Shown in pieces: positions 21,228 through 31,600 of a DNA stretch of 64,000 nt. A program made the position numbers and the translations under genes. This stretch comes from Neostapfia colusana (Eukaryota > Streptophyta > Magnoliopsida > Poales > Poaceae): contig JASWHV010000011.1 of NCBI GenBank assembly GCA_030760725.1, positions 78,469,765 to 78,533,764 of the forward strand. The letters are read 5' to 3'. Numbering within the stretch: the stretch's first letter is position 1; each line of letters begins with the position of its first letter. Below the pieces are notes generated by a model that searched no databases, was not told the origin of the DNA, and saw only the letters and a program-made list of their open reading frames with translations.

Positions 21228-22413
21228 TGTTAGTACCCTCAAGACCGGGTACCCCCGCATGGTGGGTGAAAGACAGCATGGGTCTTGCCTTCCTGCTAGG
21301 ATGGGTCCCAGCATAAGCCACGTGCCCTAGCCCCATGGACAGCCCTCGAGCTGCCACGTGCGCTAGGGCTCTAGAGCTGACACGTGCCCTCAGTCTTGAG
21401 TCCGACCACCTGCTAAGAGGGCTCCGAGGCTACCACGTGTCTTCAAGCTCTACGCCTCGTTACTGGCCGAGGATGGCCCCGGATCCGCCACATGCCTAGA
21501 GGTGCCGGGCTCGACCTTCCGCCAGAAAGGGCTTCGGCGCTGCCATGTAGGCAACGACTCTAGGTGTGCCTTCCCATCAAGGAGGGCTCCGGAGGTGCCA
21601 CGTGTCCTACGGCCCCGGGCCCGACCTCTAGCTTGGGAGGGCTCCGATGCTGCCACGTGTCTAACAACTCCGGACTCCCCGCTACCCCGCAAGACAACTC
21701 CAGTAGAGGCGCGTGTGCCGGGGGCCAGCCGCCCGGATGCCGCGCCGACAAGCAACGGACAGATGGCCAAGTAGTAAAGAGGAAGGTACGCAGTCAGACC
21801 ATGCATTCAAGGTACGCGCCTTCCCCAGAAGCATGGCGCGCGGTGCACGCCTCCGTCCTCCGTCTGTTCGCCATTACGGTAAAAGACAGGGCGGCGAGGC
21901 GTGATGGCGCAACACTGCCGCCCAACGGTGCTAAGCTGCCCATCAGAGTGAGGGGACGCAGCGACAAGACGGGTGCTTCATCATCACCTGCTACCCGATC
22001 AGATGCGCCCGACGAGACAGGCAGCGCGCCTTAACTCCACCGATGGCGACAACACGTATAGCTGTAAATGCCTAGCTCATGTGTAGAGACAGATAGCCGT
22101 GGGGCCACCTGTCGGTCCCCGGGTCACCTTGTAACTGCCCCGACCTTGGACTATAAAAGGACCGAGACAGTCTCCAGACAAAGGGTCCTAAACCCCGACT
22201 CAGATCCCTTCTCACACACTCATACATACAAGCAATACAACAAGCACTCCCTGTACGTAGGGTATTACGCTCCGGTGGCCCGAACCACGTAAATCCCGGT
22301 GTTCACCCTCGCTGTCGTGCTCCGACCTTCAAGTTCCACTATCCCCTCCGAAAAAAGAACAGTTACTTCTGAGTAGATCGGGGGAAGTGTCGCAGGACGA
22401 CACTTCGGCAACG
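21228..22413 (+). repeat. 3' LTR of Tat element F2
   Basis: About 1186 bp, beginning TGTTAGTACCCTC and ending near CACTTCGGCAACG, where the family end is ACA. CACGTG cores occur at about 21319, 21355, 21380, 21434, 21600 and 21655, then a TATA box at 22152-22158, the conserved ACGTAGGGTATTACGCTCC block at about 22254 and the terminal hairpin at 22384-22406. Its end lies about 395 bp upstream of the start codon of the next gene, in the same orientation. Confidence 0.8.
22152..22158 (+). promoter_or_regulatory. TATA box of F2 LTR
   Basis: TATAAAA in GGACTATAAAAGG, the context shared with F1 and H. Transcription from it would run toward the SVIP-like gene. Confidence 0.65.
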
Positions 22414-22807
22414 GATAATGAATATAACCTAGTAAAAATAATCACAAATAACAGATAATGTTAAGTATGAATATTTTTACGAATACCGGAATATGAGTAA
22501 CGAATATTATTTTACCAGTTGAAACTCGAGCCACCTTAAGATCTGGATTCACCGGTCAAACCCCAAACAGTAACCGGCCTCCGGCCATACTGTCCCTTGA
22601 CACTGCCCAGCGGAGCCCACGCGGGTTCTCGGAACGTACATCCAAAGGAGCGTCATTCCGTGGTGCGCGTCTCCATCGGTGCATCCGTCGGCGGATTCGT
22701 ATATCCCCAAAGCAAGCACACGCGAGAGGAGAAAACAACCCAGCGGGCCGCCGCCGCCCCACGCAGCCGCGAGCAGAGGGACGCCCCTCGGAAGGCGAAG
22801 GGTGGAG
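22414..22807 (+). promoter_or_regulatory. promoter/5' UTR region of SVIP-like gene
   Basis: The AT-rich part at 22414-22530 is followed by GC-rich leader. A weak TATA-like TATATCCC lies near 22699. No other ORF of interest. This is all the upstream sequence left between the gene and the F2 LTR. Confidence 0.45.
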
Positions 22808-23960
22808 ATGGGGCAGTGCCCGTGCTTCGGGTCGTCGGAGCGGGACCGGGCGGCGGCGGAGGCGGACTGGCTCCAGGCGCAGGAGGCTCGCGCCAGGGCC
22901 GCCGAGGCCGCGCAGCGGAGGTACGCACGCCTTCCAGCCGTCGTTACCTCCGTTCTCAGCCTTCCTGGACCGAACCGGATCGAGCCACGGTGTCTGTTAG
23001 AGATTTGTCACCATCGCCGCCACGAACAGGGTTCTTGATCACAAAAAATTGCTCCCGTGGCAACGGCGCGGCGGCGTGTTCCGTGAACGCGCAGGGTTGC
23101 GTGCGGCGCCGCCTGCTGCTGCTGCTGCTGAAAAGAAAAACCGGTCCTGATGACACAGAGGCCGTCATGAAATGGATCGGCCGAAGCTCGTGCGGAGCAG
23201 GCAGGTCATCAACGCCTATCCGTTCCGCTTTTTTTCTTCGGATCCCCGAACCTTTGCCTATCGGCACCGAGCCTGACTCGTTCAGGCTTCTCGACGTCAT
23301 TCCGTCTCAGGCGTTTGATCTGTATGCCCCCTTCATTTGTGAAGACGTCTTGGTTACAACTGGACCTTGCTGTACTGTTGGGATGCTCATATGTCGAACA
23401 CTTGATCTGCTTTTTCAAAAGATTCTACCGGATATACCTTTGGGTTATAGCTAAGATAGGAAACTCAGCCGTACATGATCGCTGCTCCAGGAACCTTCAG
23501 GGGGTAGACATGTGTAACGACAAGTAGGTAGCGGCAAGGCTTGTAGAGGCATCATTGGTTGGGGAGATTTTTCTTAGAGTCACTTTTCTTGTTGATAATA
23601 ATCCTTATATAGAGAAGATAAATCAACCTTGCTTTTCAAAAAAAAAGAAGAGAAACCAATCTGATTTGGACTTTGGAGCTACCTGTATCCTAATTGCGGC
23701 GCGGCTGACCTTTTTGATCAACCTACAGACAGGAGGAGTATGAGAAGTCAGCAGCTGGACGAGCAGCAAAAGCACAGATGAAAGCTATGAAGGAATCCAA
23801 GACAACAAACCAAGGAGAGCCAGTTCTTAAGGTATCGTTGTTCCCACTAACCATAGTCCATTATAATTTCTCTTTAGACCTTGCAAAAAGGGTACTTTCT
23901 TTATGAGGGTATTTCTCTTATATAATCTCTTGACTGGTGCAGTGGCAGATGGGGTCATAA
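22808..23960 (+). CDS. SVIP-like: SVIP-like small VCP/p97-interacting protein, 77 residues, 3 exons
   Basis: Exons are 22808-22920, 23729-23831 and 23943-23960, with GT-AG introns of 808 and 111 bp. Together they encode 77 residues, the same length as mammalian SVIP. The protein begins MGQCPCFG (Gly2 for N-myristoylation, Cys4/Cys6 for palmitoylation), then has a charged helix. Residues 28-38 (RARAAEAAQRR) fit the VCP-interacting motif R-x5-A-A-x2-R exactly. It ends VLKWQMGS, comparable to the Trp-containing SVIP tail. Known SVIPs bind the N domain of the AAA ATPase p97/CDC48 on membranes and restrain ER-associated degradation; the role here is inferred. The acceptor at 23728 was chosen because it keeps frame and gives RRQEEYEKSAAGRAAKAQ, the order I recall in plant homologues. 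The long overlapping ORF over exon 1 and its intron is not the gene. Confidence 0.85.
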
Positions 23961-24811
23961 ACGTAAGCTGTGATGATTTTACATACCTCAGCATGTAAGT
24001 ATGCAAAATCATGTCCAAGTACTTCCACTTTGCTATTGAGATGCAAACTGGACAGTGCAGCGAAACAAAATAGCTCTACTACGTATTGCAGAGTATTAAA
24101 TATATTGTGTTTGATTACCAAGAACTGCATATGCATCCATCCACTTAATATGGAAGCTGGAATGTTCCTTTTCTTGTTCCAATAGATCAAACTTTTTTAT
24201 TTTTACAGGACTATCTCACTTGAAAACACATGTCAATATTAGGGTCAGGGGATGAACTACTTAGTACCTTTATGAAATTAAATTTCAGATATTGGATGGC
24301 CAAATGAATCTACAATGAACTTCTTCACTTCTAAACCTCTATGTGCACCATATCTACGTTCTGCAGAATTCTCTTAGTTTCGTTTCAATCTATGTCTCAC
24401 ATATGCTTGTGCTACCCTTTCAGGCCGTTCATGGTGGTTTGTGTTCACTTTTAAGTTTCAATCTTCTAGAGGATGCACGGTCACCTTCTTGTTTGTGACG
24501 ATGCTTAGTTTTTTTTGAGTAAACTGTACATCCTTTTGTCATCATTTGCTACTGTACATGGGTTGCCGAACTTTTCAGTCACATGTTCGTGTTGTATAAG
24601 CAAACATTGTACATCTTTATGGTACTGTTAGGGTCTCATATGTCATTGAAACACTATTGGTCTCTCATGTGTCACTAAGACACCAGTGGCATATATGGGA
24701 TTGTGCAAATTTGCAATCGTTTCATAAGGAATTGCCTTAAGCGGCAGCATTCATATAATGCTATTCGCACTCGTGGGTCTCTATATCGAACCTCTAAAAT
24801 AATATTCTTAG
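23961..24811. other. 3' UTR and intergenic DNA after SVIP-like gene
   Basis: The beginning is presumably the 3' UTR. The rest is AT-rich with no coding potential I can support. Confidence 0.5.
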
Positions 24812-25195
24812 CCTTTTACAGTTGACTCTAAAAGATTCCTACCTTTACAGTTTATTTCTTCGCACTCGTTCACCTCTAAATCAGACTTCTATATCAACTA
24901 TCATCTATTTTTTATTATATAATATAAATATCTTATATTTTATATTATTGCATATAACTTCTTTTTATGTTAATAATATTATATTTAGAACTTATAAAAT
25001 CACAATTTTTCCCTTTTCTCTCCTTTCTTCTTTTTTCCCTTTTTTTCTATCTTTTCTCCTATTTTCCTCCCTTCTTTTCTTTTCTCCTTTCTTTTTTTTC
25101 TTCTCCTCTTTCTTTTTTTTCCTTTTTTTCTTTCCCTTCTTCCTCTTCCTCTTCTTTCTTTTTCTCTTTTTTCTCTTCTTCCGGCGCTATGGAGG
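24812..25195. repeat. repeat copy 1: conserved 110-bp head plus pyrimidine tract
   Basis: The head at 24812-24925 (CTTTTACAGTT ... GTTCACCTCTAAATC ... TATATCAACTATC) is homologous to 25964-26075. It is followed by a T/C-rich tract of about 180 bp on +. The tract gives long spurious Phe/Leu/Ser ORFs. Confidence 0.5.
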
Positions 25196-25963
25196 CCCTC
25201 CACACTTGGCGCTGCGCTGTACCAGCCTAAAATTTAGCGGCTCGTTTACAGATGCCGCTGCGGACGGCTGATAGCGGCTGTGCCGCTACATTTCGCGGCC
25301 AGCGAAGTTTAGCGCTCGCCGGTGCGTTCAGCCTAATACGGTCGAAATAGAATGTTTATTTATGGGAGGCCGAACTTTGACCAGATACAATACGAGCAAT
25401 AAGAATTAAGTGTAATTGTCATCTCACAATAAAATGACGGAAGAAATTTATTCTATTAGACACGTGTTTCTTGAGCGCTCTATTAGAATGACCACATAAA
25501 TTCTGGGAAAAGAGAACCAGTGGAAATTGCACTGAACGCTCGAATCGAATTTGATGAGTTATTTGGAAGCTTCTAATTGTCACGCTTTTAAAAATGTTAT
25601 TGACTTTAATCGATGAATGTTATCTGATTGAAATCCTTATTCTTGAAAAGACAAACTGTTTATTTTTTCTCTAGTATCTGGCCTGATCCACCTTACAAGA
25701 AAAAGTACTATCTGGCTTGATCGCGCTTAGCGTGCGGACCAATTCTTTTACCATTATCAACACTGCTCATCAGATGTCCTTTTACCATTCGGGGCTGGTG
25801 GCGTTCTCGTGGGGTCGGCTTGCCTCCTCGTCCACCAAATCGACTCTTCTGACACGTTAGCATACATCACCATAACCTTTCCCTTCTCTATGATTAGCAT
25901 CAACGCTGCCAAATAAGACTGCTCGCAATTTATAAACTCGACATCTAACCAAATATTTTCAAC
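25196..25963. other. intergenic, small inverted GC-rich segment near 25220-25320
   Basis: The segment around 25230-25320 has opposing GCCGCT and AGCGGC motifs and could fold back. The rest is AT-rich without genes. I cannot assign it to a transposon family. Confidence 0.35.
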
Positions 25964-26330
25964 CATTTACAGTAAACTGTAAAAGATTTTTAACTTTACT
26001 GTTTAGTTCACGACACTTGTTCATCTCTATACCTAATCTTTATATCAACTAACACATTTTTTATTGTATCATTCTACTCTCTTTTTAGTTTATTTACAGG
26101 TTTGGTACCCTTTTGTTTCTTTTATTTTCTTCTCTCTAATTTCCTTTTTTCCTTCTATTTTTTCCTTTTTCCTCTATTTTTCCTATCTTTCTTTTTTTCT
26201 TTCCCTTTTCTATTATTTTCCTTTTTTCATCTCTTGTTTCCTCTCCTCCCTCTTCTTTCCTTCACTCCTTCCATTTCCCGCCACTACAGCCGAACTCTAC
26301 AATCCCAGGCCATCTGTAAATAAAAAATAT
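25964..26330. repeat. repeat copy 2: conserved head plus pyrimidine tract
   Basis: The head at 25964-26075 contains a palindrome (TTTACAGTAAACTGTAAA) and the phrases GTTCATCTCTA and TATATCAACTAAC shared with copy 1. It is followed by a T/C-rich tract to about 26275. Same order and orientation as 24812-25195. Confidence 0.5.
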
Positions 26331-26850
26331 AGAACTTTAGTAATAATAAATAACTAGAAATATTTTTAAAACAGCGAAGACCGCTAAGATAGACAACACC
26401 CACGACGTGCCTAGCTCACCATCCCTCGAACCCATCTAACTAGCCCTTATTGTAAACAGTTACCTGAAAAAGTTGATCATGTTTGCAGTTCTTGCTACCT
26501 TGGCATCATCCTAAGATCCATCTAATATTTGAATTTAAATTTATGTAGTGTCCATACTAGTGATGATAATAAAAACATACGGACGACAAAAAGATTGCTA
26601 AGATTAGAAAAACATATTAAACAATATTCTACTTTGTAACAGAAATAAACAACGTGCAAAGATATCTTTACAAGTGGCGAGCCGAAAACGATGGGATAAT
26701 AATTGCGGTTGCCACTATACATTTCCACTTTGTAACAGAAATAAAATGGAAAAAAGACCGGGCGATAATGAATTAGAAAGAAAAAAATCCATTCCCATTC
26801 TCTCACGCGCACAGCGCGGAGTCGCGCGACGGCTGAGACGAGCACGAGGC
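26331..26850. other. intergenic AT-rich DNA upstream of the NAL1-like gene
   Basis: No supported gene. From about 26800 the sequence becomes strongly GC-rich, as usual for a grass promoter/first exon. Confidence 0.4.
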
Positions 26851-27206
26851 GTCCCACATTCCTACTGGTGGTCAGGCTCACCACCAACCACTCCTCCCCA
26901 CCACGGCACCGGCGCGGCTCCTCCAGCCGCCGACCATGCTCCTCGGCCCCGTCCACCATCGGCTGTAGAGACCCGACAAAGCGCGGCCGCCCGCCCGCTT
27001 CGGCACCGCGCACGCGCGCGGCCGCGCGGGGCTCTGCTCAAAAAGCGCGAGAGGAGCCAGCCAGGGGCCAGCAGTGCCGGCGAACAGAGCGCGAGGCCGC
27101 CGCTCTCCGCTTCTGGATCCTCCACCCGCCGGTTCCCTCCCGGCGGGGCGGTGCGAGGGCGGAGATCCCTGCGGCCGGGGCGTCGGTTCGGCGTCTTCTT
27201 TAGTCG
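26851..27206 (+). other. probable promoter and first (non-coding) exon of NAL1-like gene
   Basis: A GC-rich block ends at a good splice donor (TAGTCG|GTGAGC, exon end 27206). Its position relative to the coding exons suggests a 5' UTR exon of the NAL1-like gene, joined to an exon starting at 33829 (acceptor TTCTTTAG). No coding frame here is convincing. Other 5' exons between 27207 and 33828 cannot be excluded. Confidence 0.4.
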
Positions 27207-27910
27207 GTGAGCAATCCATCTGTCCGTCCTTCCTTCCTACCTCGCTTTCTTGGACGGGCTCCGACGCATTTTCCAAGGGCTCGGGCCTGCCCCCAATCAG
27301 ATCCAAAGCTCTCTCCTTTCTCCCCGCCCCCTCCGTCGTGGATTACGTCGGTCCATGGTGGATTAGCTTCCTATTGTTTGTTCGATTTGAGGGCGGCGTA
27401 GGATCGGTACTGGTTGGTACCGCAGGTCTTGCCCCCTCTCAAATTTCAGCGGGCAGCAGCTGCAGCTTGGTTTCCGAAAGAGTTGAGGGGGTCAAAAGAA
27501 TGGTGTAGAATTCGTGCCAATTTTTACAGGTGTCTACTGAATGTCATGACATTGACAAAACCCCCCATTTCTTGCGGAACTGTACGTTTTCTTTGCGAAA
27601 TATGATCTTTTTATTGGTATCATGTATGCTTGAGTGAACCCTATGAATTGTTCCATCGTGGAGCAGATGTTGATCCTTTTCTAACTAACACAAGAACAGA
27701 CATATGCTCACTGGTTCAATAGCCTCGCCCAGTTGTAAATCTTGCAGATGGAGGTCCAAGTGGAGAACTCTAAGAGGACACCCTTTATCCTTCATATCTA
27801 TTCCTTGCATTTTCCTTGCTTGTACACAAGCAACCGAATAGGTCTATAGTGAGTTTTTTCCTCATCAGTGTTTGTGTGCTTCTGCTTCATTCTTATGATT
27901 CTTGCGTGCG

Positions 27911-27953
<43 letters not shown>

Positions 27954-28247
27954 AGTCCTGTTTTCATTTCAGTGAGCTTCTGCCAGCCAACTTAAGTTAT
28001 GGATCCAATTTGTTAAAGTTTGGTCTATCACATGCTTTTCATATTTCTTTCATATTCCCGCTTTTATTTGGTATCTTAGCTCCATTTGGGTTTCTGATCA
28101 ATAAAATAGAGGATAAGGTATGTTCTTGTGACATACCTTATCTTACATTCACTCGGTTACAACATAGTATAAACTGTGGAATAGAAAAGATTGGCCTCTA
28201 AACCTTGTCCTATCAAATGCTTTTTTTTTTCAAATAAAAACTGTTGG
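27207..28247 (+). other. leader intron of NAL1-like gene, part left of the copia insertion
   Basis: T-rich intron-like DNA without a supported gene. It holds the (TG)n run at 27915-27949 and ends in the target copy GTTGG (28243-28247). Confidence 0.45.
27915..27949. repeat. (TG)17 microsatellite
   Basis: 35 bp of uninterrupted TG dinucleotides inside the presumed leader intron. Confidence 0.95.
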
Positions 28248-28613
28248 TGTTAGGAAGTACGGTGTCTTTCTTTCTCTCGTCGGAGCTTCTCACCGTGGCT
28301 TTCACTCACGTAGTAGAGAAAGGATAAGCAGAGTTGTTGTTTGTGCTGCACTGCTCCCGGACTCAGCGCCGGAGTTTACTTCAAAAGAAAACAGGAACAC
28401 ACACGATGCAACAACCAGGCCCTGAACTCCTACATCTACGGCACGATCAACTGATCGGCTGGACTCCCTCTACTGGTCCTCAACATGCAGAAAATAGACA
28501 TGCAAAAGCAACATGCAGTTTCCTACGTGCACTAGCTACATGCAAACGTGCAGACTTGACCAGTGTACACATGCACACCCACGGCACACTTCAACAAGGC
28601 TTATACATCAACA
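28248..28613 (-). repeat. 3' LTR of copia element
   Basis: This 366-bp LTR is apparently identical to 32948-33313. It is preceded by GTTGG. Confidence 0.95.
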
Positions 28614-28626
28614 ATTCTCCCCCTTA
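28614..28626 (-). other. polypurine tract of copia element, overlapping pol stop
   Basis: The complement reads TTAAGGGGGAGAA beside the 3' LTR. The TAA stop of pol (28624-28626) runs into it. Confidence 0.75.
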
Positions 28627-31600
28627 AGCCTTGTCCGGAGCTTTGACGTTGTGAACATCAATCTTTGTCCTCATCTCAATGAAGCGGTCACGACCGAGGG
28701 GCTTGGTTAATATATCAGCCAGCTGCTCGTTTGTGCCAACTGCATCAAGCTTCACTCTTCCCTCCTCAGCACACTGCCTGATGAAATGAAATCTGGTGTC
28801 TATGTGCTTACTTCTCTCGTGAAACACGGGATTCTTGATCAGTTGGATTGCGGATAAGTTGTCAATCTTCAGGGTGACAGCGTCAACAGCTTCCCCTCTG
28901 ATCTCGGCCAAAAGACGTGCCAGCCATACCCCCTGACAGGATGCCGTAGCAGCTGCTATGTATTCCGCTTCACAGCTTGACAGAGCAACAACCCTTTGTT
29001 TTTGAGACTGCCAAGTTATGACGTTTCCACTGAGGAGATACATGACACCAGTAGTGCTGCGCCGGGTATCAATGTCCCCGGCCAGATCACTATCACTATA
29101 GCCAACCAGCTCAAGTTCATTTTGTCTTTTCTTGAAAAAACATCCATGATGAATGGTTCCAGCAACATACCTCAGAATTTTCTTCACAGCAAGGAGATGC
29201 TCAACAGTCGGCTTTTCCATGAACCGGCTTACATAACCCACTGAGTAAGTTAGATCAGGTCTTGTGTTCACTAAGTATCGAAGAGCTCCCACAAGTTTCC
29301 GGTACTCAGTTGGATCAACGGGGGGTGTATCACAGTTCTTGCTCAATTTCAACCGAGACTCCATTGGAACATGACAAGGATTGCACATGAAAAGATTAGC
29401 AGCCTTTAGAATCTTCATTGCATAGGCCCCCTGACTCACCGCTATGCCACTGTTGGTTTGATTTACCTCCAAGCCGAGGTAGTAGTTCAGTCTTCCCAGG
29501 TCTGCCATTTTGAACTTTCCTTGCATCTCCACTTTGAATTTTTCAATCTCTGATGCGTTGCCACCAGTGATGATGAGGTCATCTACGTACACACCCAGAA
29601 TTATGCGTCCGTTCTCACTCCCTCGAGTATAGACAGTGTGTTCAGCTTCACCACGTTGAAAACCGAGTTCAGTTAGTGATGCATCTAGCTTGGCATACCA
29701 AGCACGTGGGGCTTGTCTTAACCCATAGAGTGCCTTCTTCAATTTGAGCACTTTATCTTCCTCCCCCTCAATGACGAAGCCAGGCGGTTGTGTCACAAAC
29801 ACTTCCTCTTGCAACTCTCCATTGAGGAAGGCAGACTTAACATCCATGTGGTGAACCACCCAACCTTGGTGTGCTGCAAATGCCAACAACAACCGAACTG
29901 TCTCTAAACGTGTCACAGGTGCAAATACCTCATCAAAGTCCACACCCGCTTTTTGCACATATCCCTTCGCCACCAAACGTGCTTTGTGTTTGATGATGAG
30001 ACCATCAGCATCTCTCTTGGTTTTGAAGACCCACTTTAGACCAATAGGACGTTGATTCTTTGGAGCAACAACCAGCTCCCAAGTGTCATTTGCCCTCATT
30101 GCTGTCATCTCATCTAGCATTGCCTGGCGCCAGCAATCGAACGCATGTGCTTCTTCAAATGAGGCTGGTTCATCTGTGTTGATCATCAGCAGCTCCTCCC
30201 CTTGTTCTTGTTCTTGTGGAGGTTGTGGCTCCGTTGCCTCCATTATGTCCTGAATGGAGCGGTACCGCACCGGTGCCTCATCATGATCTGCATCGTGTCT
30301 GCTTGACGAAGAGGAAGCTGGACTTGGCACATGCTCTGAGGGTTCAACAGCATGCGGAGCAGGTGAGATGGGTACTTGCCTCGGTGCTGTTGACACCTTA
30401 CCCACGCCAGGGTTCATCGTCATCAAGTCATCGTGTGAGATCGTCACATAATCTATAGCGAAGTCACTGTCGGTATCCTCTTCCTCCCACTTCCAAGTTG
30501 CTTCTTCATCAAACACTACATCTCTTGTGACTTGTACTCTTTTAGTATTGGGATCATAGGTGCGGTAAGCCTTCGAACCCGGTTCGTATCCAATGAAGAT
30601 CATCGGTCTGCTCCTATCATCGAGCTTCTTCAAGTGACCAGTTGTCTTCGTGTGGGCAATGCAACCAAACGTACGTAGGTGATGTACCGCCGGTGGTGCT
30701 CCTGCCCACAATTCAAACGGGGTCTTCCCGCCATTTCCTTTGGTCACGGTGCGGTTCAACACGTACACTGCTGTGACCACCGCTTCTCCCCAGAACACAC
30801 CTGGGATATCTTTGGCCTTCAACATGCTGCGAGCTGTGCCAACTATCGTCTGGTTTCGCCTCTCAACGACGCCATTCTGCTGAGGAGTATAGGGCGCGGT
30901 CAATTCTCGGTAGACTCCGAGTTCTTCAAAGTACTCGCTCAGATGTTTAGAAGTAAACTCTCCCCCCCTGTCGGTACGAAATGCTCCAAGCATCTTCCCA
31001 CTCCTGCGTTCTGCCGCTGCCTGAAACTTCCTGATGGCTTCAGGTGCCTCATCCTTTGTAGACAAGAGGTACACCCACATATAGCGACTAAAATCATCAA
31101 CAAGCAGGAGAAAGTAGTTTTTACCGCCGGGTGTTGCTGGCGTGATAGGGCCACATATGTCTCCGTGTACTAACTCCAGTACTTCAGTGGCATGTCTTGC
31201 ACCGTGACCCGGAAACGGAGCACGTCTATGTTTCCCGGCCAGGCACGCTTCACATACTCTGTTCACCTCGGTGAGGAGTGGTAATCCCCGCACCAGGCCT
31301 TCACGGGACATCTTTCGAAGGGCTCCGAAGTTAGCATGTCCAAATCGAGCGTGCCAACGCCATGCATCATCACCGGCCACTGCACTCAGACAGACGGGTC
31401 GAGCCAACTCGACATCAAGAGCATACAGTCTGCCCGGTGTACGTTGAATCTTGGCAATCATCTGCAGGTTCTCATCTCGGACCCGCATCACACCACCTTG
31501 TACAAGTATCTGATAACCGACTTCGTCGAGTTGTCCACAGCTGATTATATTTGCTGTAAGCCGAGGGATATAGTACACGTTACCGAGCAGATGATGTTCT

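Larger units (their letters stand above)
6768..22413 (+). mobile_element. Tat-lineage Ty3/gypsy element F2, 3' part, interrupted by B
   Basis: F2 is visible in two blocks: 6768-9274 (integrase end, 3' region, C-terminal half of the antisense ORF) and 20490-22413 (N-terminal part of the antisense ORF, PPT, 3' LTR). The 11.2-kb element B separates them and has duplicated a 5-bp target (9270-9274 CCCGG, 20485-20489 CCCAG, one difference). Removing B and one target copy rejoins the antisense reading frame. The left part of F2 is beyond LTR fragment G and F1, outside the window. Confidence 0.8.

Noticed and set aside
22597..23454. 285-codon open frame on + over the SVIP-like locus
   Set aside because: It crosses exon 1 out of frame and reads through the intron. 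The spliced frame gives a recognisable protein of the family's length, so this one is a shadow.
23729..23735. Alternative splice acceptor four bases downstream for SVIP-like exon 2
   Set aside because: It shifts the frame and reaches a stop soon after; the acceptor at 23728 keeps the conserved RRQEEYEKSAAG sequence.
24822..25271. Phe/Leu/Ser-rich frames suggesting a membrane protein
   Set aside because: Translation of a T/C-rich low-complexity tract; no real start context and no conserved residues.
26674..27210. 178-codon GC-rich frame before the NAL1-like gene
   Set aside because: Low-complexity Arg/Pro/Ala translation of a GC-rich promoter and leader; better explained as non-coding first exon.
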